DNA of 8,608 nucleotides from Leptospira congkakensis (GTDB taxonomy: Bacteria; Spirochaetota; Leptospiria; Leptospirales; Leptospiraceae). The stretch spans positions 1 to 8,608 of the forward strand of contig NZ_RQGQ01000007.1 in the NCBI RefSeq assembly GCF_004770265.1, given 5' to 3'. This document shows, in pieces, positions 1 to 6,643 of the stretch (its first letter is position 1; the number at the start of each line of letters is the position of its first letter). The notes beneath the pieces were generated by a model. The model saw nothing but the letters and a program-made list of their open reading frames with translations, was not told where the DNA came from and made no database searches. The position numbers were made by a program, and so were the translations under genes.

Positions 1-126
1 TGAGTCCCGGAAGGGGACGTTAGGGATTGGCACGACGCTTGCGCAAGCAAGAGGAGTGACAAAAGCCTATGTGTCGCAGACCGAACGAGGGCGTAAGTCC
101 CGAAGTGAAGCGGTTAGTCGCTGTTA
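1..126 (-). repeat. attC-like repeat 1, long class, left end cut by window
   Basis: This is a partial copy that belongs to the OLD-nuclease cassette. About 33 bp of its left side, including the GAACTA loop and left boxes, lie outside the window. Hairpin I (GTCCC/GGGAC type), hairpin II with a GCAA loop, the GGG-CCC hairpin and the right boxes GGTTAGTC-GCT-GTTA remain. It matches repeats 2 and 5 most closely. The right arm GTTATGTGCAGTGCAAAG (123-140) pairs with 1870-1887 at the far end of the cassette. Confidence 0.8.
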
Positions 127-152
127 TGTGCAGTGCAAAGGTTAAATGTAAT

Positions 153-1841
153 CTAATTCCATAGTGGGTTAGTTTCTAATTTATTCTTTATTTTGTAATT
201 TGCAATTTTTTCATTGAATTTGGTTTCGGAATTTTGAAAGACTAATGGTTCTCTCTTTAATATTTTGGTATATTGATCCAATAACAGCTTATATTCAGCG
301 CTTGTTTTATCGGAAAGAAGTTCAATAACTCTGTCTACTTTTCCATTTGATAATTCTTCATTTAAAAATTCGCCTTCAAAATTTGGGACTTGAACATACA
401 AATTTGAATCAAGGGAGAAATCAATAGATTGACGAATTCGCTCATTGATCGTCCACATAGCTGCTTGTATATGTTTTCCTTTGCGTTTAATTTTTGGAGT
501 GTCAGAGTCATGAATTACAATATAAGGTACTTTGAATTGGTTTAGTATTCGTGAAAACAAAGTAATATTTGCTTTTCCTAAACAGTTGATTACATGAATA
601 TTTAAGCCAATTTCTTTTGCTATATGTTGAATTGCAATTTGTTCGGTAGGTCCCTCTACTAATATTATATTTTCATAAAAAAAGAATTCATTAACCATTG
701 GATTCGAGGCGCGAATCATTTGTAATCTTGTTCGCTCATCTACTTCGAATGATATTTTGTCAGTCGAGACATATCGTTGAGTAGAAGAGTTTGCATCGAC
801 TCTAATAATTGTTGTGTGATCTTTAGATAAATCAATAAAAACTGGAGAATGAGTTGTGGCTAATACTTGCCAATCAGGGTTTTGCAATGCAAAATCATAT
901 AAAGATTCTCTAGTTTCACGGATTGTTGGGGGATGCAGAAATGCCTCTGGTTCATCTATTAATAGAATTTTAGTTGCTTCTCCAGTTTGTTTTGTTTTCT
1001 TTTTTCCATCGCCAACATCGGACATCACTGAAAGTGCTGACCATAATAACGCTCGCTGTATTCCAGTACCTTGTTGCATTAATGGACTATTGTAAGTACC
1101 TTCGGTTCCTACTTTTAAAAATGATTCAGCACCGACAATTTTTTCATCTATTGCATCTTTTGATTGGGGAATTAATTCTATTTTTGTTCCTGGAAATATG
1201 GTTGAAACATTTTTTGTGATTTTATTTGCTATATCATCGAAGGCAGTCTTAGATTCAGAAAAAATAGTTTGAGCTAATTTTTCAATTTCATCAATTGCTG
1301 CTTTTGTCTTACTTGAATCGGCTTTTAATCTATCTTTAACAATTGTCTTCAATAGAGTTACAATTTTTGTTTGAGTAGTTTCGACTGACTCTGTAGGTTT
1401 TATTCTAATTGGTTGCGGGATTCTACTTTGTATGAGTGTATCCCAGCCACCCATTCCACCATCTTCAAAACTATCTGTCTCAGGATTAAATGATTGTTTT
1501 GTTGCTTTTTTTTCGGGTGATGTCCATATCCACCGTAATTTTATACATTCGCCATAATCTGAATCATTATATTTCCATTTTTTACCGATGGTGTCCTCGT
1601 CTTCTGCTGTTATTGAATCGAAGATTCCAGTAATTTCTATCGGCTTTGACACATCTTCATTATGGAAATATGTTTTTGAAAGTTCTTTTCCAGAAGAAGC
1701 AAATGACTCATATGCATCGAGCATTGTCGATTTGCCAGCGTTATTTTGTCCTATTAATACTACGATTTCATCAATTTTTATCTCATAAGGAGTGTCTCCA
1801 ATGATTTTATAATTTTTTACAATTAGTCCTGCTAATCTCAT
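153..1841 (-). CDS. OLD-family ATP-dependent endonuclease (AAA ATPase plus TOPRIM)
   Basis: The 562-residue protein has an N-terminal ABC/SMC-type ATPase and a C-terminal TOPRIM nuclease domain, the layout of overcoming-lysogenization-defect (OLD) nucleases. Visible motifs are Walker A GQNNAGKST (31-39), a signature-like QQGTGIQR (256-263), Walker B ILLIDEPEAFLHP (292-304) and a switch histidine in ATTHSPVF (328-335). The TOPRIM part has the glutamate of ILVEGPTE (E396), a glycine in NCLGKAN (about 422) and the metal-binding DxD of HDSD (D445, D447). All key residues look intact. The ATG at 1841 has a good ribosome site, AAAGGA, about 8 bases upstream. The gene fills its cassette, with no adjoining UvrD-like helicase, so it resembles stand-alone class 1 OLD proteins rather than GajA of Gabija. 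Members of this family act in phage defence; that role here is inferred. It acts in the cytoplasm on DNA. Confidence 0.88.
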   Translation of the reverse strand: MRLAGLIVKNYKIIGDTPYEIKIDEIVVLIGQNNAGKSTMLDAYESFASSGKELSKTYFHNEDVSKPIEITGIFDSITAEDEDTIGKKWKYNDSDYGECIKLRWIWTSPEKKATKQSFNPETDSFEDGGMGGWDTLIQSRIPQPIRIKPTESVETTQTKIVTLLKTIVKDRLKADSSKTKAAIDEIEKLAQTIFSESKTAFDDIANKITKNVSTIFPGTKIELIPQSKDAIDEKIVGAESFLKVGTEGTYNSPLMQQGTGIQRALLWSALSVMSDVGDGKKKTKQTGEATKILLIDEPEAFLHPPTIRETRESLYDFALQNPDWQVLATTHSPVFIDLSKDHTTIIRVDANSSTQRYVSTDKISFEVDERTRLQMIRASNPMVNEFFFYENIILVEGPTEQIAIQHIAKEIGLNIHVINCLGKANITLFSRILNQFKVPYIVIHDSDTPKIKRKGKHIQAAMWTINERIRQSIDFSLDSNLYVQVPNFEGEFLNEELSNGKVDRVIELLSDKTSAEYKLLLDQYTKILKREPLVFQNSETKFNEKIANYKIKNKLETNPLWN

Positions 1842-1883
1842 TTTTATTGTCCTTTTTTAATTTTAAATTCTTTGCATTGCACA

Positions 1884-2041
1884 TAACGAACTAGACTAAC
1901 CGACGTAGGCTGGCCCTGAGTCCCGAACGGGACGTTAGGGATTGGCACGACGCTTGCGCAAGCAAGAGGAGTGACAAAAGCCTATGTGTCGGAGACCGAG
2001 CGAGGGCGTAAGTCCCGAAGCGAAGCGGTTAGTTGCTGTTA
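1884..2041 (-). repeat. attC-like repeat 2, long class
   Basis: This is the 158-bp reference copy, travelling with the M24 peptidase cassette. Helices seen: box 2 GACTAACCG (1894-1902) with CGGTTAGTT (2026-2034); helix 3 ACGTAGGCT (1903-1911) with AGCCTATGT (1979-1987); hairpin I, GTCCCG/CGGGAC, capped below by CCCT/AGGG with a GA x GTT internal loop (1914-1940); hairpin II CTTGC-GCAA-GCAAG; and a GGG/CCC hairpin near 2004-2015. The asymmetric loop is GAACTA (1888-1893) opposite GCT (2035-2037). Its left arm belongs to the OLD cassette and its right arm to the M24 cassette, so the two arms match each other less well than each matches its own partner. Confidence 0.85.
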
Positions 2042-2054
2042 TATGCAGTTCAGC

Positions 2055-2726
2055 TTATATAAGTAGTTGTTCAAAAAAACTTCCGAATTCTTTTTTTTGA
2101 TTAATAAAATGAACTTCTAGTATCCAAAATCTAGGTAAATTATCAAAAGAGGATTTTAAATTAGTTAAGTTTTCTTTGCAGATATAGTTTTGAGGACTAG
2201 ATTTATGAATCTTGTAATGTGAAAATTCATCGATAAGATGTCCTGCAATATTATTTCCAAAAATATAACCATTATTGAGAGCAAATTCTTCGAGAAAATT
2301 AAATAATTCCAATCCTGTAATGGAAGGTTTACTTAAATAAAAATCTCTGGCAGCATACCAAGCCTTTTCGACTGTAGATTTTATGTTTAATTTTTCTAGA
2401 TTATTTCCTAGAATATATGTCCTTCCGAAATCTGCTTCATAGTTTTCGAATATAGGTCCAAAATCAATCCAAAGTATATCATCTTCATTAATAATTAAAG
2501 TATTTGGATTTTCATCGTAAGGAAAGATTGTATTTATTCCAGTTCTTACAATTTTTTTATGCCAATATTTTGTAATACCGAGTCTATCTTTTGCTATTTC
2601 ATAGATTTCTGAACTCAATTGTCTTTCGGAAATGTTTGGTCGTATTACATTTTCTTTTTCAATTATATCAAAAAGTTCATTTGCTTTTTCTTGTGTTTCT
2701 TTAAGTTTTTCTAATTTTCTATTCAT
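2055..2726 (-). CDS. M24-family metallopeptidase (aminopeptidase P / methionine aminopeptidase fold)
   Basis: This 223-residue protein has the 'pita-bread' M24 fold. All five metal ligands can be placed: D88 in WIDFGP, D99 in EADFGR, H163 in AGHLIDEF, E204 in LEVHF and E219 in FFEQLL. Order and spacing fit a two-metal aminopeptidase, so catalysis is probably intact. Unlike typical Xaa-Pro peptidases it has no N-terminal creatinase-like domain; a short helical segment (about 1-45) precedes the catalytic part. There is no signal peptide, so it is cytoplasmic. The final ligand is only four residues from the C-terminus, so the protein ends abruptly after the active site. The start at 2726 has only a weak purine stretch (TTAAGAAT) before it. 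The substrate cannot be read from the sequence. It sits alone in its cassette, and its stop lies next to the private end repeat. Confidence 0.85.
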   Translation of the reverse strand: MNRKLEKLKETQEKANELFDIIEKENVIRPNISERQLSSEIYEIAKDRLGITKYWHKKIVRTGINTIFPYDENPNTLIINEDDILWIDFGPIFENYEADFGRTYILGNNLEKLNIKSTVEKAWYAARDFYLSKPSITGLELFNFLEEFALNNGYIFGNNIAGHLIDEFSHYKIHKSSPQNYICKENLTNLKSSFDNLPRFWILEVHFINQKKEFGSFFEQLLI

Positions 2727-2755
2727 ATTCTTAATTTATTTTGCTGAATTGCATA

Positions 2756-2878
2756 TAACGAACTAGTGTTAACGAAGTTTCCCGCCCTGAGCCTGCGTAG
2801 TAGGCGTTAGGGTCAGCGGGAAATTTGCCGAAGGCCGAACGAGGGCTAGTCCCGAAGTGAAGCGTTAAGACGCTGTTA
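2756..2878 (-). repeat. attC-like repeat 3, short class
   Basis: This 123-bp copy lacks hairpin II, the CTTGC/GCAAG arm of long copies. It keeps the GAACTA x GCT loop, inner box TTAACG/CGTTAA, helix 3 AAGTTTCCCGC/GCGGGAAATTT, hairpin I (GCCT...AGGC between CCCT and AGGG) and the GGG/CCC hairpin. It differs from repeat 6 at only about three positions, and both are attached to copies of the same gene-less cassette. Confidence 0.85.
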
Positions 2879-3089
2879 GTTGCAGTGTGCCTTACGAGTA
2901 AAAAAGTGTAGGTAAAATGGAACTGGAAGTCCCACCAGAATTCTTCAACAGACGAAGCAAAGTAAATCAAAGATAGACTTTAATCAACAAGCGTTAAGAG
3001 TTTAATATACTATTGATCTAGAATTCCGTATAAATAAAAAATAAAATAAAGAAACCAGACGAGAACGAAATTTAGCATATTGCAACTAA
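2759..3089 (-). mobile_element. Gene-less cassette, copy 1 (331 bp)
   Basis: This unit is short repeat 3 plus about 210 bp without a convincing gene; it accounts for most of the gap between the M24 gene and the next coding region. A second copy of exactly 331 bp lies at 5701-6031. Outside the repeat the two differ at about 14 positions, clustered away from an inner block: 2913-2973 is identical and the next 28 bases carry one change. Its ends GTTAGTTGCAGTGTGC (2875-2890) and GCATATTGCAACTAAC (3075-3090) pair with each other. A TATACT-like hexamer on the plus strand near 3007-3012 is present in both copies, but no matching -35 is clear. The unit could hold a promoter, a small RNA or a tiny peptide. 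Confidence 0.8.
2917..2976 (+). CDS. Possible micro-ORF, shortened copy (19 residues)
   Basis: An ATG opens a 19-codon frame beginning MELEVPPEFF inside the block of the gene-less cassette that is identical in both copies. Here an AAG-to-TAG difference stops it early; the copy at 5858 continues to 26 residues. It runs against the direction of every other gene and lacks a clear ribosome site. Conservation of the block could equally reflect an RNA or a regulatory site. Listed only because it is repeated. Confidence 0.15.
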   Translation: MELEVPPEFFNRRSKVNQR

Positions 3090-3244
3090 CGAACTAGACT
3101 AACCGACGTAGTCCGTAGCTGAGCCTCCGGAGGAGGCGTTAGCGTCGGCGCGATTTCTTGCGAAGCAAGAAACGTGACGGAGGACTATGTGTCGTAGACC
3201 GAGCGAGGGCGCCAGTCCCGAAGCGAAGCGGTTAGTTGCTGTTA
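3087..3244 (-). repeat. attC-like repeat 4, long class
   Basis: This 158-bp copy travels with the 342-residue unknown. Compared with repeat 2 it carries compensatory changes: helix 3 is ACGTAGTCC/GGACTATGT, hairpin I is GCCTCC/GGAGGC flanked by GCT/AGC, and hairpin II is lengthened to TTCTTGC-GAA-GCAAGAA. The left arm (TTAGTTGC type, minus strand) belongs to the gene-less cassette and the right arm GTTATGCG to the gene on the right. Confidence 0.85.
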
Positions 3245-3260
3245 TGCGAAGGAGACCATT

Positions 3261-4289
3261 TTATACAGTTTCGTCAAACAAAGTGCCTAGGATTTTTTTA
3301 GGTTCATAGGTAATCATTAGTCTTTTTTCAGGATAAAGCTGGATTGTAGATTCGTTTACGCTGATCTTATATTGATTGCGAAGATTTTCATTTAGAGCAG
3401 CTGCAATAAAATGTAAGTTCTTTTTGAGAATTTCTTGTGTTTCTGAGACATCTATATTATTTTCTGCAAGCAATTGTGTTATTTTTAATTGTTTATCTGT
3501 TTCTTCGAATTGCCTGCTTAGCTTTTGAAATTCGCCAGAATTAGTATAATTTTCGGAAAAATAATTGCCTGCATTTAGCAATAGTTTACCAAGAATTTCG
3601 ATTGTAGCTGGATGGCCTGATAAAGATAGATGATCTGATCCTGAATAATGACTTTTTAATTGAAGTGGATATTCAATTAATGATATTCTGGCTATTTCAC
3701 ATAAGTTTTGATAAATTACTATTAGCATATTACAGGTTTCAATGTGAAGTTGTAGAGATTCAGAATTAGATTCAAAGTTAAATGTAGAAGCTATTTCATC
3801 TGTCTTAAGTGAGAAATTATTTATCAAGCTAATTGAATCTCGTAAGCCAGATAAGTAAGATAATAATGTTGTTTCAGATTTTTTTATATCGTAACATGTT
3901 TGATAGATTTCTGGTAAATTGTTTGCTCCTGCTAACTTTTTTGCTTCTATTTGATTTAAAAATTTTTCTAGAGTATCAATATATATTGATGTACTTTCTT
4001 TAATATTTTCTGAAAGGTCTGTAACCACCAATTGACGTGAGTAAGCCAATCGTTGTCCAGCTTTTGATGGAGAAAACGTTTTCATGGCAGTATCAATTGC
4101 ATTATTTACGGAATGTCTGTAAGAATCATAATTAACTGAGTAATTTTGCCGACTTACTAAACTTTCTTCAATTTGCCCCCGAATATGTAGAATATCTGAG
4201 ATAAGGGTTCTCACCTGAGAAAATTCTGAGGAGTTTATCGCTTCTCTTTCGAAAGTTTCCAAAAATTCGATAGTTTCTGTGATTGTCAT
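3261..4289 (-). CDS. Hypothetical protein, mostly helical, unrecognised
   Basis: I do not recognise this 342-residue protein. It has no signal peptide or membrane segment and appears almost wholly alpha-helical to about residue 300, with long charged amphipathic stretches that could form coiled coils (for example FQKLSRQFEETDKQLK). A short beta-like tail follows (STIQLYPEKRLMITYEPKK). No Walker, nuclease, protease or transferase motif is visible, which suggests a structural, binding or sensor role in the cytoplasm. The ATG at 4289 has GGA six bases upstream, an acceptable ribosome site. The gene occupies nearly the whole cassette 3090-4337, and its stop codon lies just beyond the private end repeat (3241-3258 pairs with 4321-4338). 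Confidence 0.8.
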   Translation of the reverse strand: MTITETIEFLETFEREAINSSEFSQVRTLISDILHIRGQIEESLVSRQNYSVNYDSYRHSVNNAIDTAMKTFSPSKAGQRLAYSRQLVVTDLSENIKESTSIYIDTLEKFLNQIEAKKLAGANNLPEIYQTCYDIKKSETTLLSYLSGLRDSISLINNFSLKTDEIASTFNFESNSESLQLHIETCNMLIVIYQNLCEIARISLIEYPLQLKSHYSGSDHLSLSGHPATIEILGKLLLNAGNYFSENYTNSGEFQKLSRQFEETDKQLKITQLLAENNIDVSETQEILKKNLHFIAAALNENLRNQYKISVNESTIQLYPEKRLMITYEPKKILGTLFDETV

Positions 4290-4334
4290 TTTAATTCCAT
4301 GTTCTATGTTTTAGCTAGTTTGGTCTCTTTCGCA

Positions 4335-4494
4335 TAACGAACTAGACTAACCGACGTAGGCTGGCCCTGAGTCCCGGTAACGGGACGTTAGGGACTGGAA
4401 CGACGCTTGCGTAAGCAAGAGGAGTGCCAGAAGCCTATGTGTCGGAGACCGAGCGAGGGCGCAAGTCCCGAAGCGAAGCGGTTAGTCGCTGTTA
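4335..4494 (-). repeat. attC-like repeat 5, long class
   Basis: At 160 bp this is the longest copy, travelling with the SH3-like lipoprotein cassette. It has the same box 2 (GACTAACCG/CGGTTAGTC) and helix 3 as repeat 2. Hairpin II has a GTAA loop instead of GCAA, and its base is CTGG/CCAG where repeat 2 has TTG/CAA, a compensatory change. Confidence 0.85.
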
Positions 4495-4502
4495 TGCGAC
4501 GT

Positions 4503-5657
4503 TTAATCGCAATCGTTTTTATCACAAATATCCTCGCAAGTTGTCTTTGCCGAATTTAATTCAAAAATTCTCTGAGTATTAGCGTCGATAGAGAATGTGT
4601 TTTTTATATTGTTTTTCGCAATTTGTTCATTGTAAATAATAAACATATCTGTACCAATATGCTCTTTATTTTTACAGAATATGCCTCCTCCAACTTGGGT
4701 TGCGTTAAATTCCACTGGTGTAGGAGATAGAAAAGTTTTAATATCAATTATCTTTACCACGTGGAAATTTCTGCGTTCTCCACAGTAGTAAGCAGTCTTG
4801 GTTAATGCATAAGAATAGAATTTATCTTCTTTAATTAAAATACCCCATAAATTATCTCCTAAACCATATCTATATAAAATGTTATCTCCATAACTATTAA
4901 TGAGCGATTCTTTTTTTGGAAGCTTATTCGATTTGTTAATTATTGGAATTTTAGAACAATGCTCAGCTATAGGTATAACGTCGCTAGAAAAAACGAAACC
5001 GTTTACATTTTTGTAAGATATGTTAATCCAGTTACCCAGTTTATTGAATTTTCTATCCTTTGTTTCTGTTGCCGAAAGAAAATATATAGGATTTTCGTTT
5101 TTAAATTCAGGTTTTATCTTCCACAACCAATTATTTTCGTATTCATTTACTTTAAATAGAACTGTCGACTTAAAATCAGGTTTTTCATAGATAAGTATAC
5201 CGCCATACTTGGCAGCAAGTACTTTCGAATAAGTAAAATCAAATTGTTCTAAATAAGATAGTTTGATATGGGCATTATCCATAGCTATTTGTTTTTTAGT
5301 TTTTGCGGACACCCAGTGAATAGCCGATGGTTGGTAGATTAAATACATTTCTACATTATCAATTGATGGGTATCCTCCTATAATTTCAAAAAGCTCGCCT
5401 TTTCGAAGTAAATATTTTGTATCTTTAAAATTATTATTTTCGAAATTTTTTAATTCCATGTCATTTTCATCTATAGATATCCATAAATCATTTGTGGAAA
5501 TTAAATATTTTCTTAAACTAGGATCAACAATGCTTGTATATTTATTAGATTCTCTACTAAAAGTTAAAAAATTTGGTAATCGATTTAAATCCCTACAATT
5601 AATAATAAATATAAAGAAAATGAGTGGAGAGATAATTTTTCTTTTTATAGCTAACAT
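4503..5657 (-). CDS. Putative lipoprotein with bacterial SH3-like domain
   Basis: From the ATG at 5657 the product is 384 residues. It starts with a basic and then hydrophobic signal peptide (MLAIKRK, PLIFFIFIINC) ending in a plausible lipobox, I-I-N-C, with the lipidated cysteine at residue 21. The mature protein is probably membrane-anchored outside the cytoplasm. About residues 150-230 look like a bacterial SH3 domain: GGILIYEKPDFKSTVLFKV, then GNWINISYKNVNGFVF. A similar but weaker stretch precedes it. The C-terminal part is beta-rich with several cysteines and no known motif. An upstream ATG at 5669 is in frame, but the AGAGGA ribosome site abuts it directly; the site is about 11 bases from the ATG at 5657, which also gives a better signal peptide. 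The stop codon lies inside the private end repeat. Binding partner unknown. Confidence 0.78.
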   Translation of the reverse strand: MLAIKRKIISPLIFFIFIINCRDLNRLPNFLTFSRESNKYTSIVDPSLRKYLISTNDLWISIDENDMELKNFENNNFKDTKYLLRKGELFEIIGGYPSIDNVEMYLIYQPSAIHWVSAKTKKQIAMDNAHIKLSYLEQFDFTYSKVLAAKYGGILIYEKPDFKSTVLFKVNEYENNWLWKIKPEFKNENPIYFLSATETKDRKFNKLGNWINISYKNVNGFVFSSDVIPIAEHCSKIPIINKSNKLPKKESLINSYGDNILYRYGLGDNLWGILIKEDKFYSYALTKTAYYCGERRNFHVVKIIDIKTFLSPTPVEFNATQVGGGIFCKNKEHIGTDMFIIYNEQIAKNNIKNTFSIDANTQRIFELNSAKTTCEDICDKNDCD

Positions 5658-5697
5658 ATGTTTAAACATCCTCTTGGAAAATATTTTAAATGTCGCA

Positions 5698-5819
5698 TAA
5701 CGAACTAGTGTTAACGAAGTTTCCCGCCCTGAGCCTGCGTAGTAGGCGTTAGGGTAGCGGGAAATTTGCCGAAGGCCGAACGAGGGCCTGTCCCGAAGTG
5801 AAGCGTTAAGACGCTGTTA
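5698..5819 (-). repeat. attC-like repeat 6, short class
   Basis: This 122-bp copy is nearly identical to repeat 3 (one deleted base and two substitutions, all in loops or junctions). It is the attC of the second gene-less cassette. Its left arm (CGCATAAC) belongs to the lipoprotein cassette, so the arms do not match beyond TAAC/GTTA, which is what insertion between existing cassettes would leave. Confidence 0.85.
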
Positions 5820-6031
5820 GTTGCAGTATGCCTTGCGAGTAAAAAAGTGTAGATAAAATGGAACTGGAAGTCCCACCAGAATTCTTCAACAGACGAAGCA
5901 AAGTAAATCAAAGAAAGACTTTAATCAACAAGCGTTAAGAGTTAGATATACTGTTAGTCCAGACTTCCGTATAAATAAAAAAGTAAAATAAAGAAACATG
6001 ACGAGAACGAAATTTAGCATATTGCAACTAA
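5701..6031 (-). mobile_element. Gene-less cassette, copy 2 (331 bp)
   Basis: This is the second copy of the unit at 2759-3089, with equal length and attached short-class repeat, lying between the lipoprotein and the two-gene cassette. It explains most of the non-coding gap here. Its ends GTTAGTTGCAGTATGC (5816-5831) and GCATATTGCAACTAAC (6017-6032) pair at 15 of 16 positions. Only the outer parts have diverged from copy 1, so the inner block is probably what matters. No convincing gene on either strand: a minus frame with a TTG start runs on into the repeat. Confidence 0.8.
5858..5938 (+). CDS. Possible micro-ORF (26 residues)
   Basis: The frame begins MELEVPPEFF and ends in a basic tail (KTLINKR). 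It is the full-length counterpart of the shorter frame at 2917. The nucleotide block beneath it is almost unchanged between copies while flanks differ, but the single change in the block is a stop codon in copy 1, which argues against selection for the peptide. No clear ribosome site; antisense to the array. Very tentative. Confidence 0.18.
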   Translation: MELEVPPEFFNRRSKVNQRKTLINKR

Positions 6032-6186
6032 CGAATTAGCGGAGACGACGTTCCCCGACCCTGAGTCCCAACGGGACGTTAGGGACTGGTCACGTAGCTT
6101 GCGGATGCAAGCGAGTGCCAGGAGGGGAATGTGGCACAGCCCAAGCGAGGCCGTAAGTGCCGAAGCGCAGCGTTTCCGCGCTGTTA
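6029..6186 (-). repeat. attC-like repeat 7, long class, divergent boxes
   Basis: This 158-bp copy travels with the two-gene cassette. Its box 2 is unlike the others, GCGGAGACG with CGTTTCCGC, yet still pairs throughout (one G.T). Helix 3 is ACGTTCCCC/GGGGAATGT and the small hairpin is GGC/GCC instead of GGG/CCC. It carries the only sequence variant of the internal loop, GAATTA. These coupled changes show that pairing, not sequence, is conserved. Confidence 0.85.
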
Positions 6187-6193
6187 TACGACG

Positions 6194-6643
6194 TTATGTA
6201 TTATTACTATTGAGTAAATCGTTTGCAAATAGGCCTACAGTGCAATAATGAATAAATGAAAGTATGAAAGAGATTCCCTGTACCCAATAAATTGAATTGT
6301 CAACGTATCTATTTATATGAATTTTACTATAAAATATTAAGGAAGGTGTAATTCCCAAGGCTATTACAATAGAAACATACAATGACACATTCATCCAGTT
6401 TTTAGTATCACTGGATTTGATTAAACCTGATACAGTTTTTACTAAGCCTTGTCCCCAACAAACAATTGAAACTAATCCTAAATCTCTAGATGTGATAACA
6501 GAAATGAAATTTTCAGATGTAAGATCAAGAATTATTAGGACAAAAAGAGGTAGAAGTAAAAAAATTACTTCTGAAACAATTATTGGAATAGTTACAAATT
6601 TATCTGAATCTTTATCTTCCATATAATTCTTCATTTTCTCCAT
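6194..6643 (-). CDS. Small four-helix integral membrane protein
   Basis: I do not recognise the family. The product is up to 149 residues with four likely membrane helices at about 17-40, 53-75, 84-106 and 117-140, connected by short loops; both ends are polar. Starts at 6643, 6634 and 6622 are all possible. The ATG at 6634 has GGAG three bases upstream, while that at 6622 overlaps the end of the preceding gene by only 11 bases; any of them gives overlap and so probable translational coupling with the gene at 6612-7490. With that gene it forms the only two-gene cassette in the window. A small multi-helix protein co-inherited with a soluble partner fits a membrane-damaging effector, a regulated channel or a membrane anchor. 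That is inference from arrangement, not from homology. Confidence 0.75.
   Translation of the reverse strand: MEKMKNYMEDKDSDKFVTIPIIVSEVIFLLLPLFVLIILDLTSENFISVITSRDLGLVSIVCWGQGLVKTVSGLIKSSDTKNWMNVSLYVSIVIALGITPSLIFYSKIHINRYVDNSIYWVQGISFILSFIHYCTVGLFANDLLNSNNT

Noticed and set aside
856..1788. Plus-strand open frames opposite the OLD nuclease gene
   Set aside because: They are antisense shadows of a gene with intact motifs; none has a ribosome site or recognisable sequence. The same holds for those near 4959, 5458 and 6417.
1884..2041. tRNA or rRNA fragment, suggested by the GC-rich folded islands
   Set aside because: No cloverleaf with conserved T-loop or rRNA core sequence is visible, and the islands repeat between every gene with matching cassette ends.
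2731..2970. Minus-strand frame of 79 codons through the gene-less cassette, with a partner at 5711-5911
   Set aside because: It starts with TTG, has no ribosome site, and runs into the attC-like repeat where the two copies change frame and differ completely at the C-terminus.
3087..3244. Rho-independent terminators formed by the repeat hairpins
   Set aside because: The stems are not followed by a run of T on the minus strand, and the structure is branched rather than a simple stem-loop.
2759..6031. Composite transposon bounded by the two 331-bp copies
   Set aside because: The copies are direct, contain no transposase, and are each explained better as single cassettes with their own site.
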